Notes under the pieces: generated by a model
Databases searched by the model: none
Told to the model about the DNA's origin: nothing
What the model saw: the letters and a program-made list of their open reading frames with translations, nothing else
NCBI RefSeq assembly: GCF_035083965.1
Contig: NC_089724.1
Coordinates: forward strand, 13,820,910-13,884,909
Length of the DNA: 64,000 nt
Direction: 5' to 3'
From: Branchiostoma lanceolatum
Lineage: Eukaryota > Chordata > Leptocardii > Amphioxiformes > Branchiostomatidae
Shown: positions 15,331-27,500 of the stretch, piece by piece
Position numbering within the stretch: position 1 is the first letter of the stretch
Layout: every line of letters starts with the position of its first letter
Translations under genes and position numbers: made by a program

Positions 15331-16139
15331 AGACCCCTTTCCAAACTCCGGCGCCATTTTGAATCTGCTCTTATAACATGATATGGCGCGAGTGTGCATA
15401 TATTTGGCAAGGCGAGCGCTAAACAAAGGCGTCCCCAATAGAAAGCAGTGTTCAGTCATCTTCCTCTGCCAAATTCACCAGCATATATGCATGCCAAGAG
15501 TAGACAATTTTTTTGTGGACACTTTGACGCAATATCAGCCGGTAAAATTGTAACTTTCTGTTCATTCTCCGCAGTTCCAGACAGGCTCTTAAACACAAAC
15601 ATGCACTACAGAGATCGTCATATATGTTTACACCACGTGCTCGTAGTTTCCCCAGATAATTTTAGCTCGCTCAAGTCGGGATAAAATCCCACAAAAACGT
15701 ACACATATCGGGCTGGGATCTTTGTAGCTACGTAATATAACAGAATGTGGCGGTCGTGACCATAATCTTGACAATGCCAACATCACCTTGGAAAAATTTG
15801 TAAGTTGAGGAAGGGATCATGTTACTGTGTAATGTTTCTTTACATCGCATCACCTGGTACATATGAATTGTCACATGTGTTGAAAATGAACAGAATCTTA
15901 CTGGCAGATATCAAGTCCAAGTATCCATAATAATATTGTCTACTCGTGGTATGCTTATAAATGTATATTGGTGAATTTCAACGAGGAGGTGTACAACTCT
16001 CCACCGAAGATGACTAGACACTGCTTTCTATTGGGGACGCTGTGCTCCGAGATCTGTTACCGCTCGCCTTGGCAAATCATGCGAGCTCAACTCTCGCAAA
16101 AGCAAATTCAAAATGGCGCTGGAGTTTGGAAAGGGGTCT
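15331..16139. mobile_element. Long-terminal-inverted-repeat element, 809 bp, non-autonomous
   Basis: The first ~150 bases (AGACCCCTTTCCAAACTCC, GCGCCATTTTGAAT, TTGGCAAGGCGAGCG, GTCCCCAATAGAAAGCAGTG) reappear reverse-complemented, in the right order, in the last ~140 bases (ending 'gagtttggaaaggggtct'). The arms differ at many positions, so the insertion is old. No transposase frame is visible. No clear target duplication was found. Confidence 0.8.
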
Positions 16140-19100
16140 ACTCTGGATGAAAAAGGCTACTCTACTGCAGATTAGCAATAACCTGGGGCCGCATCTAGTG
16201 TGCAGAAACATGAGGATGCGTGACGCAATACCGATAAGGAAATGTGTCCTGGTCCCCATATTCTGGGGAGGTGCCCATGACAGTGTTTGATTAACACCAG
16301 GCCCAGGGAGTGTCGCAGATTGCCCTCCAGGAGATCGTACATGTACTTCAATCTGGTTACATACGACAGGCCATAAAAATGCTGGCACCACAGGCCGATT
16401 TATACGCAGCAAAAAGGTGTTGTATGCCTGCAGACACACAACCTCGTCGTATACAGTTGTGGCACATCCAGACATTTGCTTGTGTAAATCAGCCCTAAAA
16501 GATTCTGCAAAATGCATGCTGGTAAACAGATACTGAAGATCAAGCAATCTCTTCTTCAATAATCTACTATACTGCTCACCACAGACACAGGTTGGGATGA
16601 AACTGTTGTGGAACTGCTCTGTTCTTCCATGGTCCTCACGACCTTAGGTGATCCTCTGCTCACACTGTATGCCCCCTTTCACAGTAACGACTGCCTGTTG
16701 GATCAATCAAAATCCATTGTACACATGTTGTCATTCTTGCCGTGGTCAGTGCAGTTTTCGTATGTCCTCTGTGCAACAATTCTAATTACTGTAATTCTAT
16801 GTCTTTGTCAAGCCAGCATGGATATACTTTCCCATACTGAGTGCCAGCACTTATTTCTTGGGGGAGTGCTGAGGAGACCAGTGGATTAAAGCTCTTCAGT
16901 GAGCTACATGTAAACTGGTTCGAGATCACTTTCACTTTCCCTGCAATAATGAATGGATTGACAGCATGTAATTGCAGCGAAATCTTGGCATAAAACACAG
17001 CCGGGGTAATTTTGTAAAGAGCAATTTAACCTTCACATTTTCTGTAAATCGCAGCCTGACGTCCCAATTTTTCGTAAGCTGTAGCAGAGGTCCCAACCTG
17101 TAGGGTCATTCACACAGGCCTGACTTCTCCCACCCGGATAATCACCCCCTGCAATGGCTCACAGTCTATCTGACAAATATTAAAGGGTCTGCATGGGGGG
17201 ATCCTGGCAACACTGAATGATAAATTCAGGATGGCCGGCAACGTCAAATGGTACATCAACTTGATGTTGCAAAAGATTTGGGGAATGAGTAATTTAAAAA
17301 AAAAAAAATTCATGGGGCGTGTGGCAAAACTAGTCCGCAAAGACCAACATTGCCGGATGCTCCGTTGTGACTTTAGGGCAATTGACTTTGCGATAACATT
17401 TAACAATAGATTCAGGTTTTAAAAAATAATGTGCTAACGTTAAATATAATTAAAGCAACTAATTAGACTTCTCGAAAAATTACCTACAACACTTAACGTG
17501 GATTAAAGCATGACAGCTACAAGTAACAGTGAATTTAAATAGCCTGCTGCGCCTCACAGAAGAAGGCATGGTGAGCTTCATATTTAATATGTCCTCAAAT
17601 ATCCTCACTCATTCTTACCTGAGTGGGTGGGAGTGACCTTGTATGAATACCTGAGTTAGTCCTTACCTGCCACACCCACCAGTCCAGACCAATATTCAAT
17701 AGTGCCGGTTTGATTGAACTTTATTAGCACATTCCACTTCTGCGCAGTGAGTGCCAATTTTACACCCCTACCCTATCCCGGAACACTCACTGCCCAGAAG
17801 CTGGACACTGATCGCTGCATAACGCTTGTTAAATAGGCTGCAAAAAGTACACAACGAAACGCGGAGTGACTTTTGTCGAAACGCGTGCTGCACACCTTTA
17901 GTTTAGGTCGACATGGGGACGAACTTAGACGACCAAAGACAACGATCCTCCACACGCCATGTACACGGCTGCGCCCTCAAAGTGCCTTGATAAACCCTAC
18001 AATGAGAAAGTGTGACGGGCCGTGTCACAATGTTGTGTCGTGCTTTCCCGCCAGATCGCACACTCACCCGCCCTCTCACCGCACCCGGAAAACTGAAAAT
18101 GGCCACTATCAGTGGGGACCGATAGAACGGGGCGGTGAGCGAACAAGGGTCGCCTGAAAGAGTTCGTGGAACGCAGATCACTGGCCCAACTTCCAAACAA
18201 GTTGTTGTACGACTATACACACATCTAGAAGGTTCAAAACCACCCACTTTTGTAAAGAAAATGGTTAAACCGCATACAAACCATACGAAGGACCATGCAT
18301 GCAAAGACGCCAACGAGTATGGCATGGTCTCTACGACGTCAACCAATGGTGTGCGGCAGTGTAGACTATACCACTGTGGCAAAACACGGGGGTGCAGGCC
18401 ATGCTGCAGGTGGTAAAGGTGCTTCAGGACTTAATATATTGATCATCACCATTAAAATGTGGACTGGGGCTTTCATCAATGTGAGATACCATCATGTGGT
18501 ACATTCTGAAAGTTTAGTTGTTGCTACCATCTAGTTTATTGACTATAGCTATTCATTGACTTTGAGTGACATTGTTCAGATGATGACAGATCTGTTTTCA
18601 AATAAATGTACGGTCATGATACTAAATACTAAGGGTTAATGTTAACGTGTTACATATTTAGTGGTACAGATTTAAAGTGATGACCCCCATATGACCCCAT
18701 CAGGGGCAAAGAAGGTGAGGAGAGGAGGCCCCGGGCTAGGGTGGACAGGCCTCCAGCCTGGCCCGGAATGTCTCAACTGTGGGAGACGACACAACTGGGC
18801 CAGGCAGGACATTCCACTTTTCTATCGTCTATCTAAAAAAGGCATTACGCTTACTCTTAAGTTACGATTTGAGTACGACCGAAGACAGACAGGTAAATAC
18901 CAGTGTGCAGTGGTGGGGATTGGTCTTACTCATATATATCCCTGAATGAATGTACTGCACATTACTCAATATGATTTCTTGTAGCATCAATCGAGACCAT
19001 TTTAGCCAATTGGACAAGATTAACAATATCTGTTAAATAATGAGAAATAAACTGTTCTCCAAATAATAAAAAAATTCACTCACTTCATCAGCTATCTGAC

Positions 19101-19489
19101 CCAAGTGCTGTAGACACGTGCTTTTTTGCACGTGTGACGTCAGCATTAGGTCAAAGTTCGTCGGAAGTCGGTACCAAGGGAGAGCCACGGAAATGGATGC
19201 ATCCCCGCAAATGAGTTCTGGACGCTCCCTAAGATTCAAAATGGATGATCCCTACCGAACCTCATTCCCGCGAGGTCAAAAGGTCACTGCAGGAGATTGA
19301 ACGCATTATAACAACAATAATTATCAGAATTTGGGGCCGCATAGATTCAATGAGTATAGCAAAAATATATCATTAATATATCACGATAAATTATACTCAG
19401 GAATAAACGTGGCACAAAGTGACTTTTTGTTGCAATCCGTGTAAGCAATACACTGCAACAATATTTTTTGTTGCATTGCTTTGCTATCG
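16140..19489. other. Divergent intergenic region, no gene recognised
   Basis: Open frames of up to 160 codons (for example 16077-16559 and 17903-18382 on the minus strand) show no domain or exon signature and partly overlap the transposon arm. A short hairpin with 17-bp arms lies near 17736-17802 (CTTCTGCGCAGTGAGTG and its complement with one mismatch). I see no supported gene. Confidence 0.5.
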
Positions 19490-19557
19490 GTTGGTAAAAA
19501 TGGCGGCTGAGGTGTGAAGAATCAGCGTAAAAATCTCAAGGTTTGTTTTGAAGACAA
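19490..19557 (+). other. Candidate first, non-coding exon of ZNF-B
   Basis: The stretch begins at an ATGGCGGC motif and ends in GACAA before a consensus donor GTAAGT (19558). It fits as a 5'UTR exon ahead of the spliced leader exon at 21214. The transcription start is not known. Confidence 0.35.
19497..19507 (+). promoter_or_regulatory. YY1-like downstream promoter motif (AAAATGGCGGC)
   Basis: Exact match to the AANATGGCGGC consensus. In animal housekeeping promoters this site often sits just after the transcription start, which suits the proposed first exon of ZNF-B. Confidence 0.4.
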
Positions 19558-20189
19558 GTAAGTCATTAAACTTGGGGTTCTATGGAACACATCGGGGCCT
19601 CTGTGTTGAATATGAAAAGCTTGCGTCGGCTACAGGATAAACCTTGTAGATATATTATAATCTGGGGTGTTCCAGCCATCGGGGAAACTACGTGTTTTGT
19701 GCCCCAGGGAAAAGGTGTCTTCTCACGAAACTACCTTTGTTTAAAGAAACACACAGAAATGGCTCTTGCCCAGGAAGTTGTCCATTTGATTACGACGAAA
19801 CAACTGGAGAAGTAGTCCCGACTTGGACTTTGATAACATGGATAGTCAATAAACGCTTATATACATTTGCGATAGAGAGAGAGAGATTCTTTTCATCTTA
19901 CTTGAAATTATCTTACATAAAATTATTATTTTTCTTTTGAAAAATTACATAACGGGGGATACCCCAACCGATTTTTTCTATGGTGTATATGTTAGATGTA
20001 GATGTTATTATGCATGAGTATGCCATGTTTGTTGCCGCCGACTATACTTATATTAGATTAGAAAGGTAAATAAACCTTGTCCATAACACAGCTATCATTC
20101 AAAATATATTATGTTCATTTATTGTTTTGTCAAAAAGTAGCAGTGTAACAGTGTAGTTCTTGCGCCACTAACTGACCAGTATAGCTGGT

Positions 20190-20325
20190 TAGGACCTTTT
20201 AGCCTAGTGGTATGTGCGTTGGGTTTGTGCGCTGGCGGCCTGGGTTAGATTCTCGGGAGCCAGGAGACTACTACTCGCCTTGTGCGTTTCAGTTGTACCC
20301 CATGACAATAAAATAATAACTTTTA
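20190..20325 (+). repeat. tRNA-derived SINE-like element
   Basis: It has an A-box-like TAGCCTAGTGG, a B-box-like GGGTTAGATTCTC about 45 bases on, and a short tail ending in 'caataaaataataa'. The anticodon arm does not fold well, so it is not a functional tRNA. It lies in the proposed first intron of ZNF-B. Confidence 0.5.
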
Positions 20326-21213
20326 TTTGCAAAGTCATGCCCGTAGGCTAATTGCAATTGTACAAACATTAGAAAGGGCAACAATGGTAACATGTGTCTA
20401 TTCTATGCATCTAACTAATATTTCTACATTACTGGGGGGGGGGGTGACTTCTTCTTTGGAGGCAGTGGCTGATGAAAAGTCCCACGTTTTTAAGGATTAG
20501 TCTGTTTTGTGATTTTAGTAGAAGTGTTGTTTTTTTAGGTAACGTTAGCGCTGAATAGAAGGCGCCTAACAGCCGTCCACACATATGGGGAGAAGTACAC
20601 AAAATCACCATTTTGCTATCAGATGAATGCTAAAAATATTCTAGGATCTAATTCTTCTTTCTGTTTACTTAAATTCATCACAAACAAAAATACAAAAGCT
20701 CATCAGCCCTGTCTAGTATGGCATCGAATTACAGGTACATTCAAAAACCATCTTGTAACATTTTACTGATGGTAACGCAGAATGCAAAAGGTTCATGAGC
20801 AAGATGAATGCATTTCTTACTCAAAAAGTTTCTTAATATTGATGTGTCCAAATTTCATTTATCAAAGAATAGCCATTTTCTGACAACTAGAGATGGAGCA
20901 CCGAGTTCAATCACCTGGAAAAACGTCCCAAGTTAGGGCATCCCTGTTCGTGTTACATATTGTGTTTTCGCCCAGGTCACTTCCCCCCACAATGTTTCCC
21001 GACTTAAGGTTGGTTGAGTCTGATTTCGAGTAGTGATTTTTGCCTAGCTATGTTTCATGACATAAAACAAGTTCTGCATTTCCTCATGATCTGTTATCCA
21101 GCAAGTACATGTATGCTATGAATAGTGTTATCCGTGGTAGTAGCAGATTATTTTACTCAGCAGCAATCTATTTACTGTATTTATGTTATGATTATATTCT
21201 CACATTCCAACAG

Positions 21214-21281
21214 AGACTTACTTTGGCTGCTAGGCTGAGAAGGACCCAGGCAACAATTACAAGTGCAAGACTTGGCAACAG
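21214..21281 (+). other. Candidate second, non-coding exon of ZNF-B
   Basis: A 68-bp segment preceded by 'attccaacag' and followed by the consensus donor GTGAGT. It has stops in frame and no start, so it would be 5'UTR. It would splice to the acceptor at 24337 (ttgacag), 178 bases before the ZNF-B start codon. Confidence 0.4.
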
Positions 21282-21337
21282 GTGAGTCCTGCTAGTTCTT
21301 CTTATAAGACCTTATTCAGGAGTGCCTAAGTATTCAT

Positions 21338-21435
21338 ATGAATTTTACGGAATTCATACGAATTTTACGGAATTCATACAAATTTTACCGAATTCATACA
21401 AATTTTACCGAATTCATACAAATTTTACGGAATAG
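21338..21435 (+). repeat. Tandem repeat, ~20-bp unit, about five copies
   Basis: The unit is 'aattcatacgaattttacgg' with one or two substitutions per copy. Degenerate relatives continue to about 21560 with the word 'aaacatacgatcc'. Frames across it read NFTEFI-type repeats that are artefacts. Confidence 0.85.
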
Positions 21436-21727
21436 ATACAATCCATTACGCAGAAACATACAATTTACAAATATTACAGAATACATACGATCAATTATGC
21501 AGAAACATACGAATTTTACGAAATTCATATGATCCATTACTAGGAAACATACGATCCTTACTATCTGTTAGGTCACGTGAAATGACCGCCAAGTTCAAGA
21601 TGGCTGATTCGAGATAACCTGTTCTTCGTACGATATCTTTGGTTTTAAGAGCTTAATAATGGCGTATCCCATCCTGCTAAACTCCAAAAATCTCAAGCTG
21701 CACTCAATTAAGACTAATGCAGGCTTA

Positions 21728-22466
21728 GGCCCACTTTACACTTGCGTCGTTTAAACCAATGCGAACCAGTTCAATACCGTTTCGGTTGTCTTTAGACCTG
21801 CTGGCGGAAGCGCAGTGCGCCACCCGTGGCACAAGATATTACAGTCACGCGCGATTCAAAATGGCGGGAGAAAAGCCGCTTATTTTCGTCTTGCAGTAGT
21901 TCATATTTCTTATGTTTGCTACGTGAGTTTTCTTGCATATGATTATGAGATGCCGCGTAAGCGCCCAACAAAAAAGGAGGATGAGACGTTTACAGGGACG
22001 GGCAAGACCCAGGCTTGAACCCGCCGGCGTTCGTCCTCGCCACGCTGACGGTAGTGCAAGCCGGGCACATTGATCGGGTCATAGGAGAACTGAACACCAA
22101 AGAAGCAGCCACTGGTGGCAGGCCATTGCACTTGAAACATTTGACAACTTTCAATGACAATTGCACAAATGTTTTCAGAATGAGGAAAATATTCTTCTAT
22201 CGATAGCGTAGGCTTATTAGCATATCATCATCATGACCTTCTAAGCACCGCCGGAGCCGGTTTCTCTTCACTCACAGAGAGGAACCATCACGGCCCCCAG
22301 CTGAAGCGGCGCAGGCCCGGGTTGGAAGGTGGTCTGGGTCGGTTAGTGGAAAAAACGACATATGACGCTTATTTCCTCTTTAGACCGGTAACGAATTACG
22401 ATTAACCGACACACGCCGGTTAAGTGACTCCAGTCGGTTAAAACAACACGAGTTTAGAGTGGGCCT
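21728..22466. mobile_element. PIF/Harbinger-like non-autonomous element, 739 bp, TTA target duplication
   Basis: The left end GGCCCACTTTACACTTGCGT and the right end '...acgagtttagagtgggcc' form an inverted repeat of about 35 bp with mismatches. Both ends are flanked directly by TTA (21725-21727 and 22467-22469), the three-base duplication typical of PIF/Harbinger transposons. No transposase is recognisable; the short open frames inside show no known domain. Confidence 0.7.
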
Positions 22467-22652
22467 TAGACCAACTAGGAGGACCAGACAAAGCTAGATT
22501 CGGTGGTAGTGCGATGGCCAACATATTAGTATGGATCGTATGTTTTTTTAGTATTGAATCCTATGTATTTCATGTTGTTATGCGAACAAAAACAAAACCA
22601 GTGCTGTCCGACGCTAGGTAGGGCAGAGGAGGGGTGTGCTACTCATATCTAA

Positions 22653-23270
22653 CAGGGATCGAAATACTTTTTTGGGGTTACTTGCAAAATTGCAAGTTGG
22701 CAAAAATGTTTCTTGCAATTTGAAAAGTCAACTTGCAATATTAAAGTCGGTATGTAACTGGTTTTGCTGTACATACATACTCAGTCTGACGTTGCAACTT
22801 TTATAGCATTATAACTTAAGACCACTATATATGGTTGGAGGTAAACACAAAAGCTCAATAGTAAACACAAAAATAGTTTATTATCACAACATAAAGATTG
22901 AAAAAATTCAGCTTAGCAGAATTTGTAATGTAGCAGCAACAATAACAAGATAACTTAATTTTTCACCTACAAATAAACTAGTGACGTTTTGTGGTTTCGT
23001 CTTTTTTCAGGGCAAATCTCACGATCTATGAAGGGTTTTAGATGGTTTAGAAAAAAATCTTTGGTCTATGAGTTTCTATTTCAAATTCACTGTATTTCAT
23101 GGGGGCTTTGGGGTGATAGTGTGTTTGTGTGTAACGAGAGTAGCTTGTTCCCAGGTACTCATGGTTTAATTTTTTATTATTTTTAACTTGCAAAATTGCA
23201 AGTTCATATTAATTTTACTTGCAAATCTTGAAAATCACTTTCAAGTTGCTCAATTGTATTTCGAACCCTG
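22653..23270. mobile_element. Inverted-repeat element, 618 bp, TCTAA target duplication
   Basis: The ends are CAGGGATCGAAATAC and GTATTTCGAACCCTG, complementary with one mismatch. The direct repeat TCTAA abuts both ends (22648-22652 and 23271-23275). Inside both ends lie palindromic 'acttgcaaaattgcaagtt' blocks. CAGGG termini recall hAT elements, but those make 8-bp duplications, so the superfamily is open. Confidence 0.75.
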
Positions 23271-23311
23271 TCTAACATGTATTGTGCCACAGGGCTCCAA
23301 ATTGATATGGG

Positions 23312-23365
23312 CATGAAGTCCCAAGGCCTAGCAAAAACTATTTTGCTAGGCCTTGGGACATCATG
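23312..23365. repeat. Near-perfect short hairpin, 25-bp arms, 4-base loop
   Basis: The arm CATGAAGTCCCAAGGCCTAG continues to AAAA, then the loop ACTA, then the complement with a single mismatch. Pairing continues weakly outward to about 23305-23372. It lies 42 bases past the transposon ending at 23270. Confidence 0.8.
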
Positions 23366-24515
23366 TCCATGTGATCCATGAATGAAAAGAAGTTTTGAAT
23401 TTGATATAGATTTATTAGGACTCAAATGACTGTGTATCTCTGCTATATTGTATCTGACCCTTACATGTACCTCTTCCCTCATGACCTCATGAATAAGCAA
23501 AGGTTCAAACAAAACAAACAAACATTCTATTCCTGAATGTACTGATTGCTGGAATTGTTTTTTTTAATCAACAGTTTGTATTAGAGCCATGAATCTTTTT
23601 TACCTAGAGGTAGTTTTTAGAGGTGTTAAGCCCCTATATGTATCTTAACTCAACCTGCGGCATGTTGCATGAAAACAGTCCACAGCAGCTATTGAACTTT
23701 GATGTATTCCAATAACATGTCCAAGGAATGTACATATGGCTGGCCTTCAACTGTTTTCAGGATATGGGACAGACAAAGCATGTGTGCAGCCAAGCGAACA
23801 TTGCTTTAGTTTGTTTTGAGTTTTGGAAACTCATTTGGGTGTTTGATGTGTCAATCCTGATCTGCAGGATATGAAGTTCAAACAAGGTGAAGGATGCTTG
23901 CAATTTGTCACAGTCTAAATCTCATCATGGATAGTTCCCTGTGTGTCACATATAATGGAATGCAAACTGCTTTTTTTTTTAGACAGACTGAAACATAGCT
24001 GTCATGGATACTTGGTCACCAGTATTTTTCTGAATATATGGTTTATATGGTTAAGTATATTTCACTTCAAGCAAATGGCCTGGCCCAGAACAATTTAGCA
24101 CATGGCTTTGCCTATACCTCCCAAACAAGGACAGTCTTCTTGAAGATGGGATTTACATGTACATATTCAGAAATATGTGATGTAATAATGATATATACCC
24201 TTGTTCTTGTCAGCATGGAATTGAAATAGACTTTGAAATGCATGCCAATCCAGTTCACCTTAATTTGCTATCAACTGTTGTTAATCTAAGTATGGAAGTT
24301 CTGATGTGTGACTTACCAGTTCTGTTTCTCTTGACAGGTTTATACCGGCTCCATGTCAGTCCTGTCAAGATGTCAAGCAAGAAGACGTACTGGACATGCA
24401 TGTTATATTAGATAGAGAGAAGGTGCTTTACAGTGTCTGGAACACAATGTGTACATCCTAGAAAGTGTTATAATTCTTGGCCAAACTGAGCATTGATTGA
24501 AGGAACTCAGTCAAG
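23366..24515 (+). other. Intron and 5'UTR just upstream of ZNF-B coding start
   Basis: AT-rich and without coding signal until the acceptor 'tctcttgacag' (AG at 24336-24337). Bases 24338-24515 are then the likely 5'UTR part of the main coding exon; stops occur in all frames. Confidence 0.45.
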
Positions 24516-27500
24516 ATGCCACCCACTCCTGAAACTTGTGGCAAAGCCAGAAGCTCCCAGTTGTCTTCACATAAGAAAGGATGTAAAGTACAGAAAGCCC
24601 CCACTGGTCAGCAATCCACCGTGAAGGTCAGGAAGTGCTCGTTACGTCTTAGAAACCAGGAGAGCAGCCAGACCAAGAAACCTGAAGGTTTCTCTGAGGT
24701 TCTTAAGAGCATGGCTGAAGATGTGAGAAGAGGTAGTTCCAAGGGTGAAAGTTTGACTGAGGGAGCAAAAGGGTTGGACCAAACAGATAGAAGTTCTGAG
24801 CTGACCAAAATATCAAGGACTGGCAACAGAAAAGATAATAAACAAGATCATGTTACCAACAATAGAACTACTCAGGTATCTAGTCATGGGAAGTTCGCTG
24901 CGGTGGATTCAAGACAGAGGACACTAAGGAACTCATTAAAGGTGGGTCCCAGCAACAAGGAAAAGCCTGATATGTGCCAGGAGAAAACCTCCATTAGAAA
25001 TGGTCAATTGAAAAGCTCTAGTTCAGGTACAAGTCTTGAAGGAAACCTGGCAAACCATCGCACAGAGCCAAAGAAAGTCCCAAAAGCACGTACCAAAAGT
25101 CTCTTGTCCATGAGGGTTGCCTTAACTGATGTAGAGCTGGGCTCTACAGAGGACAACACACTTTTCAAGACTGGTGTGGAGAGGAAGAAAGATCCACCTT
25201 CTTCCCCTGGCTACACTGTAGTAAATGCACCAAAGAACAGAAACACTAATGTAAAGGGAGCATTTCCATACACTGGAATTGGCAGACCCTCCAAACACAA
25301 CATACCAACAGTCTCCATAACCCCTGGGTTGAATAGCAGTGTTAGCCATACGATTGCAAAAGACAAGGATGGCAATAAAGCTAATGGCATGGAGGTTCAA
25401 ACATGCAAGATTGCCAAGCTGCGGGGAAATGGGTCAGCCATAGAGTGGATTCAGGTAGATCTGACAGAGGCAAGCATAAATGACTACATCAAATCCAAGA
25501 AAGCAAAGCTGGCAGAAGATGAGAAGGCGGCTTATGGAGGTAGGAAGAAGGAAAAAACCTACTATGTAACAGGAAATGTTGTGGAGACTTCTGTCAGGCA
25601 AGGGTGCAATAAAAAAGTAGTCCCAAAGAACGCTAGTAAAACTAACCATTCATCGAAAACAGTCCATGTATCTGAGAATGTTGGGAACAGTAGGAATAGA
25701 AACAAACAGAGTGTGTTCAAGGTTGTTCCAGATGATAATAAGAAGGCTAGGCAACAGACAGTTGTCATGACCCCAAAGAAGATGTTTTCCTGCATACATA
25801 CTGACTGTACGTTCAGCACAGACTATGAATCTCGTCTGAAAAGGCATCTCAGATCTCATGGTTCAGCAACAGCCAACGCAACAGACTGCCCACAATATGA
25901 TCCGAAAGAGAAGACACTGCACCAAACGAACACCTTGGCCGATGATATTGATACTACTGTTGAAACCATAACACTTGATGATGAGATTAAAAGCAAACCA
26001 AACAATTGTGAAGGCCAGAAGGTGATGCATAAAAAGGAGCAAGGGCAGACTAGTGTGAGGGAGGCACACATCAAGGAACCCCACCCAGAAGTCAGAGGGC
26101 AACAACAGGGTATTGGTGAAATGGAGGGTAAGCCTGAAAATAATCAACAAAGGGACAATGAGAAGGAAAAACACTTAGAAAGAGTTGTCCAAGCCTTAGA
26201 AGAAGATGAGGTAAACAGTAAAGTAGAACAGGTGCCTTTGCAAAACAGTGGGAAAGAAAACCACTCAGAAACAGTTCTTCAAGCCATAGAGCAAGACCAG
26301 GTAAAAGATGAGGTGAAGGTAATGTCTGTTATCCATGAACAAGAAACAAGTGGTAAAAAAACCAACTCAGAAACAACTGTTGAAAAGCAACATCAACTGA
26401 AGGTGCAAAAGGAATCTGTAGTCAGTCAAAAAGAAATCCCTACAATAGAAACTGACTCAGAAATAGTTCAACAAGTAGAGCAGCAACAGACAACACTTGA
26501 AGATGATGACAATGCTGTCATCAACCAGCAAGAAACTGCCGGGACTGAAACTGACTCAGAAAAAGTTGCACAAGACAAGCATCAACAACAAAAAATGCTT
26601 GAAGAGGATAGCACTGTTGTAGAAAAACAACAAGAATCTACCAGGAAAGAACATCACTCAGAAAAAGTTGTACAAGACAGGCAACAACAACAGGTAGCAC
26701 TTGAAGAGGATGACATTGATGTAGTCAACCAGCAAGGATCTACTGTAAAAGAAACTGACTCAGAAGCAGTTGAACAAGTAATGCAACAACAACAGACAAC
26801 ACTTAAAGATGATTACTCTGCTGTCACCAACCAGCAAGAAACTGCCGGGAATAAAACTGACTCAGAAACGGTTGTACAAGACAGGCAACAACAACAACAG
26901 ATGATGCTTGAAGAGGATATCACTGCCGTAAAAAAACAGCAAGAACCTGCCGGGAATCAAACTGACTCAGAAATAGTTGTACAAGACAGGCAACAACAAC
27001 AGGTAGCACTTGAAGAGGATGACACTGCAGCTGTAGTCAACCAGCAAGAAACTGCCAGGAATGAAAGTGACTTAGAAACAGTTGTACAAGTCAGGCAACA
27101 ACAACAGGTAGCACTTGAGGAGGATGACATTGATGTAGTCTACCAGCAAGGATCTACTGCAGAAGAAACTGACTCAGAAACAGTTGTACAAGTCAGGCAA
27201 CAACAACAGGTAGCACTTGAGGAGGATGACATTGATGTAGTCTACCAGCAAGGATCTACTGCAGAAGAAACTGACTCAGAAACAGTTGTACAAGACAGGC
27301 AACAACAACAGGTAGCACTTGAAGAGGATGACACTGCAGCTGTAGTCAACCAGCAAGAAACTGCCAGGAATGAAAGTGACTTAGAAACAGTTGTACAAGT
27401 CAGGCAACAACAACAGGTAGCACTTGAGGAGGATGACATTGATGTAGTCTACCAGCAAGGATCTACTGCAGAAGAAACTGACTCAGAAACAGTTGTACAA

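Noticed and set aside
16077..16559. Minus-strand 160-codon open frame
   Set aside because: It overlaps one arm of the inverted-repeat element at 15331-16139, has no domain, no splice context and unremarkable composition.
17903..18382. Minus-strand 159-codon open frame
   Set aside because: No recognisable domain; Cys/Trp/Arg-rich mixed composition typical of chance frames in GC-richer spacer.
18691..18945. Plus-strand frame with a CLNCGRRHNWARQ word, zinc-knuckle-like
   Set aside because: Only one CxxC and no partner His/Cys spacing; no neighbouring retroelement frame was found.
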